Source: Bacteroidota bacterium (lineage in GTDB: Bacteria > Bacteroidota > Bacteroidia > Bacteroidales > PUMT01). Taken from it: DNA of 10,260 nt. Position numbers and translations under genes: made by a program. Position 1 is the first letter of the stretch; each line of letters starts with the position of its first letter. The notes under the pieces were generated by a model. The model saw only the letters and a list, made by a program, of their open reading frames with translations. It did no database searches and was not told the origin of the DNA. The DNA lies in NCBI GenBank assembly GCA_003556985.1, contig PWPZ01000238.1:1-10260 (forward strand). The letters run 5' to 3'. Positions 6,471 to 10,260 of the stretch are shown here, in pieces.

Positions 6471-6483
6471 ATTTACATTATAA
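6471..6483 (+). repeat. 13-base repeat, copy 1 (ATTTACATTATAA), at the rpoD start
   Basis: ATTTACATTATAA ends on the A of the rpoD start codon. An identical 13-base copy lies at 7350-7362, seven bases after the rpoD stop, so the gene is bracketed by direct repeats. In A/T-rich spacer DNA this may be chance or a shared leader motif. Confidence 0.4.
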
Positions 6484-7343
6484 TGAGGCAATTAAAAATC
6501 ACGAAGTCAATCACTAACCGTGATTCGAATTCTATTGAGAAATATTTGCAGGAGATTGGCAAGGAGGAACTAATAAGTCCCGAAATGGAGGTGGAGCTTG
6601 CCCAGCGGATAAAAAAAGGCGATCAGATAGCTCTGGAGAAAATGGTAAAGGCCAATTTGAGGTTTGTGGTATCGGTAGCCAAACAGTACCAGTTTCAGGG
6701 GTTGAGCCTGCCCGACCTTATCAATGAAGGAAATCTCGGGCTGATTAAGGCTGCAACAAAATTCGACGAAACCAAAGGGTTTAAATTTATCTCGTATGCC
6801 GTATGGTGGATCCGCCAGTCCATTTTGCAGGCAATATCCGAGCAGGCAAGGGTTGTGAGACTGCCCCTAAACCAGGTTGGTTCACTTGGGAAGATCCATA
6901 AAATAAGTTCCAGGTTCGAACAGGAGAATGAAAGGGATCCTTCTGCCGAGGAACTTGCTGAAAAACTTGAAATGAGCAAGGAAAAAGTTGCCGGCACACT
7001 GAAGCTCAACGGGCGCCCCATGTCGTTCGATGCTCCCTTTGTTGACGGAGAAGACAACAGTCTGCTTGATGTGAAGGAGAACAAGGACTCGCCGGTTGCC
7101 GACTCAGAGCTTATGACCGATTCCCTTCGCAAGGAGATATCTCGTACCCTTAGCATATTGTCGGAGAAGGAACGGAATGTGCTGGAATGCTATTTCGGTC
7201 TGGGAAGACAGGAAATGTCACTTGAGGCCATTGGCGAAGAGCTTGGGCTGACCAAGGAACGTACCCGGCAGATCAAGGAAAAGGCACTGAAGAGATTGCG
7301 GCACAAATCCAAGAACAAGCTGCTCAGGATGTACCTTGGATAA
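6483..7343 (+). CDS. rpoD: Primary RNA polymerase sigma factor (RpoD/SigA)
   Basis: A 286-residue sigma-70 factor of the compact Bacteroidota type, lacking the long N-terminal region 1.1 of proteobacterial RpoD. Regions in order: 1.2 (NSIEKYLQEIGKEELISPE, 16-34), 2.1-2.4 (VKANLRFVVSVAKQYQ, LPDLINEGNLGLIKA, KGFKFISYAVWWIRQSI, 55-114), region 3 (about 122-200), and region 4 (LSEKERNVLECYFGLG, 226-241, then the DNA-binding helix LTKERTRQIKEKALKRLR, 256-273). It directs core RNA polymerase to housekeeping promoters; in this phylum these read TTTG and TAnnTTTG rather than TTGACA and TATAAT, as the promoter at 2063-2093 illustrates. A terminator follows at 7438-7477. It lies 47 bases after a winged-helix gene. 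The start fits the family, whose members typically begin MRQLKI. Confidence 0.97.
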   Translation: MRQLKITKSITNRDSNSIEKYLQEIGKEELISPEMEVELAQRIKKGDQIALEKMVKANLRFVVSVAKQYQFQGLSLPDLINEGNLGLIKAATKFDETKGFKFISYAVWWIRQSILQAISEQARVVRLPLNQVGSLGKIHKISSRFEQENERDPSAEELAEKLEMSKEKVAGTLKLNGRPMSFDAPFVDGEDNSLLDVKENKDSPVADSELMTDSLRKEISRTLSILSEKERNVLECYFGLGRQEMSLEAIGEELGLTKERTRQIKEKALKRLRHKSKNKLLRMYLG

Positions 7344-7349
7344 ATCGTG

Positions 7350-7362
7350 ATTTACATTATAA
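7350..7362 (+). repeat. 13-base repeat, copy 2 (ATTTACATTATAA), after the rpoD stop
   Basis: Identical to bases 6471-6483. It is followed by GGAGTG, which resembles a ribosome-binding site, but no plausible gene starts there. Confidence 0.4.
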
Positions 7363-7437
7363 GGAGTGATCCGGCAATCTTTGAAAAATATCGGTCTCAG
7401 ATGTTTTTCGGTTGACCAGGAAAACTGTTACAGCATT

Positions 7438-7477
7438 AAAAAGGTCCCAATGCCATACGGCATCGGGGCTTTTTTTT
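7438..7477 (+). terminator. Rho-independent terminator after rpoD
   Basis: AGGTCCCAATGCC (7442-7454) pairs with GGCATCGGGGCTT (7459-7471) across an ATAC tetraloop. There is one A-C mismatch and there are two G-U pairs. A run of eight T starts at 7470. It lies about 95 bases after the rpoD stop and closes that transcription unit. Confidence 0.87.
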
Positions 7478-7495
7478 ATCGGGTATTTTAGCTAT

Positions 7496-7514
7496 TATTG
7501 TTTGCATAACAATA
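7496..7514. promoter_or_regulatory. 19-base palindrome, possible operator for the oxidoreductase gene
   Basis: TATTGTT (7496-7502) and AACAATA (7508-7514) are perfect inverted copies around TGCAT. The site lies 56 bases before the ATG of the Gfo/Idh gene and just after the rpoD terminator, where a promoter would be expected. Its size and symmetry suit a dimeric repressor site. No T-run follows, so it is not a terminator. The gap otherwise holds only weak promoter-like pieces, and I could not place a consensus -33/-7 pair. Confidence 0.4.
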
Positions 7515-7570
7515 TTTCCTGCCGGTGATGGCATACAGGTAAAAAAAGCAAACAAAAAAAAATTAAAATT

Positions 7571-8770
7571 ATGGCTAAAGTCACGATGCTAGGCGCCGGT
7601 TTTATCGGCGGTTTTTACACAGAATCACTCCATGGCTTACGAAGTAAAGACAAAGTGCATATAGTCTGCGACCGTGATGGTGACAGGGCACGGGCCTTTG
7701 CTGAAAAGTACGGTATTCCCCACTGGACCACCGATATGTCGGAAGCCGTAAACAATCCGGACACAGAGGTTGTTGTTGTCGGACTTCCCAATAATCTTCA
7801 TCTTGAAGCGGTATTACTTGCAGCTAAGGCAAAAAAGGCCGTGCTCTTCACAAAGCCTCTGGGGAGGAATCCGAAAGAGGCAAAACAGATGCTTGATGCA
7901 GTAGAAAAAGCAGGCATCTTTAACGGTTACCTTGAGGATCTGGTTTATACTCCAAAGTGTATCTCCGGATTTGAATCGGTCAGAAAAGGCACCATCGGTA
8001 AAGTGATCTGGGTGCGCTCCAGGGAAACCCATCCCGGTCCCCATTCCGACTGGTTCTGGGACAGGGAAATTTCAGGAGGCGGTGTTCTCCTCGACATGGG
8101 GTGCCATTGCATAGAGATTGCACGTGGTTATATAGGAAAAGATGTAAGACCGGTGGAAGTTATATGCTGGGCCGATACCCTTGTAAAACCGATAGATGCG
8201 GAAGACAATGCCATTGGTTTCGTGCGATATGATAACGGCGCCATGGCACAGTTTGAGGTAAGCTGGACCTTCCGGGGCGGCATGGATTTGCGTGATGAGG
8301 TAATGGGCACCGAAGGAACGATCTGGATAAATAATTTTTTGCGCACCGGAATTGAGATGTTTTCTGCCGGCGGAAAAAAAGGCTATGTGGCCGAAAAAGC
8401 CGAAACGGATCGCGGCTGGTTGTTCCCCGTTGCCGATGAGGGTCATGAACTCGGGAACAATAATATGTTCACCGATATGCTTAATGCATGGGAAAAAGGA
8501 GAAAAGCCCCGGGAGACATTTTATGACGGCTATATTGTAAATGAAATTATGGAAGCCTGCTACCGCTCAGTGGAAAGTAAAAAATGGGAGCCCGTCAAAC
8601 TCGATGTATGGCGCGGACAGGAAAAGGCTGATCCAATTGCCGTTTTTGATGAATTTGACAAGGACCATCTTTTGGTTAAGGAGGAAGTAATGCCCGACGG
8701 CTCGGTGAAGAGGATCCTTAAGGATAAAGTTTCCGGGAAAATTACCCAGCACTTCCTTCCCCCGCAGTAG
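7571..8770 (+). CDS. Gfo/Idh/MocA-family NAD(P)-dependent oxidoreductase
   Basis: A 399-residue cytoplasmic dehydrogenase without a signal peptide. An N-terminal Rossmann domain carries GAGFIGGF (8-15), an acidic strand end CDRDGDRARAFAEKYG (33-48) and VVVVGLPNNLHLEA (67-80). The family's EKP motif appears as TKPLG with Lys95. The C-terminal alpha/beta domain starts near residue 122 and holds WFWDREISGGGVLLDMGCHC (161-180), where Asp175 and His179 are the usual catalytic pair; FRGGMDLRDEVMGTEGTI follows. Members oxidise or reduce sugars, inositols and related alcohols, often at C3 of a glycoside. The 55-residue tail after about residue 345 is charged and may be a branch-specific extension. 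It is alone between the rpoD terminator and a bidirectional terminator, with a palindrome upstream. The family call is secure; the substrate is not visible. Confidence 0.9.
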   Translation: MAKVTMLGAGFIGGFYTESLHGLRSKDKVHIVCDRDGDRARAFAEKYGIPHWTTDMSEAVNNPDTEVVVVGLPNNLHLEAVLLAAKAKKAVLFTKPLGRNPKEAKQMLDAVEKAGIFNGYLEDLVYTPKCISGFESVRKGTIGKVIWVRSRETHPGPHSDWFWDREISGGGVLLDMGCHCIEIARGYIGKDVRPVEVICWADTLVKPIDAEDNAIGFVRYDNGAMAQFEVSWTFRGGMDLRDEVMGTEGTIWINNFLRTGIEMFSAGGKKGYVAEKAETDRGWLFPVADEGHELGNNNMFTDMLNAWEKGEKPRETFYDGYIVNEIMEACYRSVESKKWEPVKLDVWRGQEKADPIAVFDEFDKDHLLVKEEVMPDGSVKRILKDKVSGKITQHFLPPQ

Positions 8771-8868
8771 CGACATCACCACCTGGGAGGTAGAGAGGCA
8801 TTTGTTGACCCGCGACAAAGGGATCTTTTACCTTCCTGAGCATAATCACTTATTGACACACGGCAACA

Positions 8869-8898
8869 CAAAACCCGGCAATTTTGCCGGGTTTTTTT
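8869..8898. terminator. Bidirectional terminator between the oxidoreductase gene and rtcB
   Basis: CCCGGC (8874-8879) pairs with GCCGGG (8886-8891) around AATTTT. Flanking A-runs at 8870-8873 and a seven-T run at 8892-8898 extend the stem and give a U-tract on the plus strand; the minus strand gets a shorter one. It lies between two converging genes and can serve both. The remaining spacer (8771-8868 and 8899-8945) shows nothing else recognisable. Confidence 0.9.
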
Positions 8899-8945
8899 CT
8901 GGCTGTTTTTAACCCTTCCGTCTCAGGCTGGGTTCAGTTTTTTAT

Positions 8946-10103
8946 TCAGCCCTTCACCACCGCCAGTGGCTGGAGTTCGGTAACAATCTCTACCAGGTCT
9001 TCCTGCAGTTTCATTACCCGGTTTATATCCTTGTATGCCGATGTTGCCTCGTCAAGGTCTTTTTTGTTTAACAGGCTGTGAATGACCCCTTTTTCATCAA
9101 GCCATCTTCGTTCCTTTTTAAGGTCAAGCAGCTTCTGGGCCTGTTTCCTCCCCATTACCCTGCCGGCACCGTGTGAACAGCTCTGAAAGCTTTCGGGATT
9201 CCCTTTGCCCCTGCAGATATAGCTGCTTGTTCCCTGCGACCCGGGGATGATGCATCGCTCATCCTTTTTTGCCGATGTTGCCCCCTTCCGGTGAACCATG
9301 AGCCGCTCCCCGAAATGGGTTTCGTCACTGGCAAAGTTGTGGGCAATATTGATAAAATCGTTAAAGACGACATTTTTGAAATAGCCGGCAATAATTTCTG
9401 AGACTGCATCTATCATCCGTCTTCTGCTGGCAAAGGCGAAGTTGATGCAATACTGCATCTCGTTCAGATATAACCGGCCGATGTCTGAATCGACAGGGAG
9501 AGCGGCAAGCTGGCGGGGAATTTCCTTTTTTTTTCCCTCCTTTTCGTTGAGCTTCACCGCTTCCCTGTAGTAATGGTCGGCCACCTGTTTGCCCAGGTTC
9601 CTGCTGCCGGAATGGACCATTATCCACAGATATCCGTCAGAGCCTTTCTGCAATTCGATAAAATGATTTCCACCGCCGAGCGTACCTACCTGGTATGTGG
9701 CACTGTTGAATTCCCGCTCCACAACGGGAAGCCTGGTCTCTATGGCAGGCAAAAGATCTTTTCCCGGCTGACTGTGATGTTTGAACCCGACCGGGATGGA
9801 GGTCCTGATCCTGTCAACGACCCTGCCAAGGTCGCTCCGGCTGAACCGGGTCAGTGAAGTCCGCAGCGCACACATGCCGCAGCCTATGTCCACTCCCACC
9901 GCATTTGGTATCACCACGCCCCGGGTGGCAAGCACACCGCCTATGGGCATGCCGAAGCCCTGGTGGGCATCGGGCATAATGGCCACATGCCGGGCGGCAA
10001 AGGGCAGGTTTGCAATATCCCTGGCCTGCTGCATGGCCCCCTCCTCTATATCATCAAGCCAGAGCTTGATCGGGATCCTCTCGGTGGTAATTGTTCGTAC
10101 CAT
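8946..10103 (-). CDS. rtcB: RtcB 3'-phosphate RNA ligase
   Basis: A 385-residue RtcB protein, slightly shorter than the E. coli enzyme. Landmark motifs are all present: MPDAHQGFGMPIGGVLAT (43-60), GVDIGCGM with metal ligands Asp72 and Cys75, GTLGGGNHF with His147, VHSGSRNLG with His164, INIAHN with His255, HRKGATSA (271-278), PGSQGTSSY (287-295), CSHGAGR with His311 as the residue that receives GMP, and AYKDI near the end (356-360). RtcB joins RNA 3'-phosphate or 2',3'-cyclic phosphate ends to 5'-OH ends using GTP and Mn2+, in RNA repair or tRNA/rRNA end healing. It converges with the oxidoreductase gene and shares its terminator. No archease or prfH gene, the partners sometimes found beside rtcB, is visible inside the window; the upstream side is cut by the window edge. 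Confidence 0.95.
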   Translation of the reverse strand: MVRTITTERIPIKLWLDDIEEGAMQQARDIANLPFAARHVAIMPDAHQGFGMPIGGVLATRGVVIPNAVGVDIGCGMCALRTSLTRFSRSDLGRVVDRIRTSIPVGFKHHSQPGKDLLPAIETRLPVVEREFNSATYQVGTLGGGNHFIELQKGSDGYLWIMVHSGSRNLGKQVADHYYREAVKLNEKEGKKKEIPRQLAALPVDSDIGRLYLNEMQYCINFAFASRRRMIDAVSEIIAGYFKNVVFNDFINIAHNFASDETHFGERLMVHRKGATSAKKDERCIIPGSQGTSSYICRGKGNPESFQSCSHGAGRVMGRKQAQKLLDLKKERRWLDEKGVIHSLLNKKDLDEATSAYKDINRVMKLQEDLVEIVTELQPLAVVKG

Positions 10104-10163
10104 TTTGCTTTGATTTACAAATCATCTCCCGTACCAGTCCATCGACACGGCCGGCAGACAATA

Positions 10164-10171
10164 CAAAATTA
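10164..10171 (-). promoter_or_regulatory. Candidate -7 element for rtcB
   Basis: On the minus strand this reads TAATTTTG, an exact match to TAnnTTTG. The start of transcription would fall near 10157, giving a leader of about 54 bases before the rtcB ATG. The expected -33 TTTG is missing: the position 19 bases upstream reads GATG. The element is therefore supported by only one half of the consensus. Confidence 0.38.
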
Positions 10172-10180
10172 CCCATAATT

Positions 10181-10194
10181 GATGGAAAACCATC
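10181..10194. repeat. Short inverted repeat over the -33 region of rtcB
   Basis: GATGG (10181-10185) and CCATC (10190-10194) are perfect inverted copies around AAAA. It sits 9 bases upstream of the candidate -7 element, where the -33 box would normally be contacted, so an operator role is possible. It is short enough to be accidental. The remaining bases up to 10260 show no convincing gene. Confidence 0.3.
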
Positions 10195-10260
10195 CGGCTC
10201 AGAATACCTTGAATACGGGGCCAGCGTAAAATGTCTTTCCGGAATTAAGTATTTCTTATA

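Noticed and set aside
7365..7490. GTG-started frame after the GGAG at 7363
   Set aside because: It runs through the rpoD terminator, and the GGAG is immediately next to the GTG, too close to act as a ribosome-binding site.
9573..10178. Several plus-strand open frames opposite rtcB
   Set aside because: They are antisense to a well-conserved gene and resemble no protein family; antisense shadows of rtcB codons.
10054..10260. Minus-strand frame open from the right edge to a stop at 10054, reading into the start of rtcB
   Set aside because: It would overlap rtcB by 50 bases, has no recognisable domain, and lies across the candidate promoter; most likely a chance open frame.

Overview
The window looks like chromosomal DNA of a Bacteroidota bacterium, probably of the Bacteroidales/Marinilabiliales type. 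The basis is a short (286-residue) primary sigma factor of the Bacteroidota kind, absence of Shine-Dalgarno sequences before most starts, A/T-rich leaders, a promoter that fits the Bacteroidota consensus (TTTG, 19-base gap, TAnnTTTG), and a GH130 mannoside phosphorylase next to a lipoprotein TIM-barrel enzyme. I cannot name a genus.

Layout. Bases 1-2011 hold sugar genes: the 3' end of a GH130 phosphorylase, a lipoprotein of the sugar phosphate isomerase/epimerase (AP-endonuclease-2-like) TIM-barrel superfamily with a strong terminator behind it, and then what looks like a decayed second TIM-barrel gene. In that remnant the signal peptide is out of frame and the middle of the barrel appears to be missing. 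Bases 2063-6046 form a compact operon: a consensus promoter, a leader of about 100 bases with nested inverted repeats, a GNAT acyltransferase, an M20-family amidohydrolase, an alanine racemase paralogue joined to the amidohydrolase by a TAATG overlap, and an ornithine-racemase-like PLP enzyme 12 bases further on. Bases 6133-7343 hold a small winged-helix protein and the primary sigma factor rpoD, ending at a good terminator. Bases 7571-8770 encode a cytoplasmic Gfo/Idh/MocA oxidoreductase. It converges on a minus-strand rtcB RNA ligase gene (8946-10103), with a bidirectional terminator between them. No RNA genes, insertion sequences or CRISPR arrays were seen.

How the genes may work together. 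The GH130 enzyme, the lipoprotein TIM barrel and the oxidoreductase are typical of Bacteroidota glycoside breakdown, although only the first two are close together. The most interesting unit is the GNAT / M20 / Alr-like / Orr-like operon. Its acylase, deacylase and racemase content resembles the known scheme in which amino acids are N-acylated, racemised and deacylated to interconvert D and L forms, but here with two PLP racemases. The Alr-like protein differs from textbook alanine racemases at two usually conserved Asp positions, and Bacteroidota generally carry a separate MurF-Alr fusion for the cell wall. A specialised D-amino-acid role is therefore a reasonable hypothesis, but it is untested.
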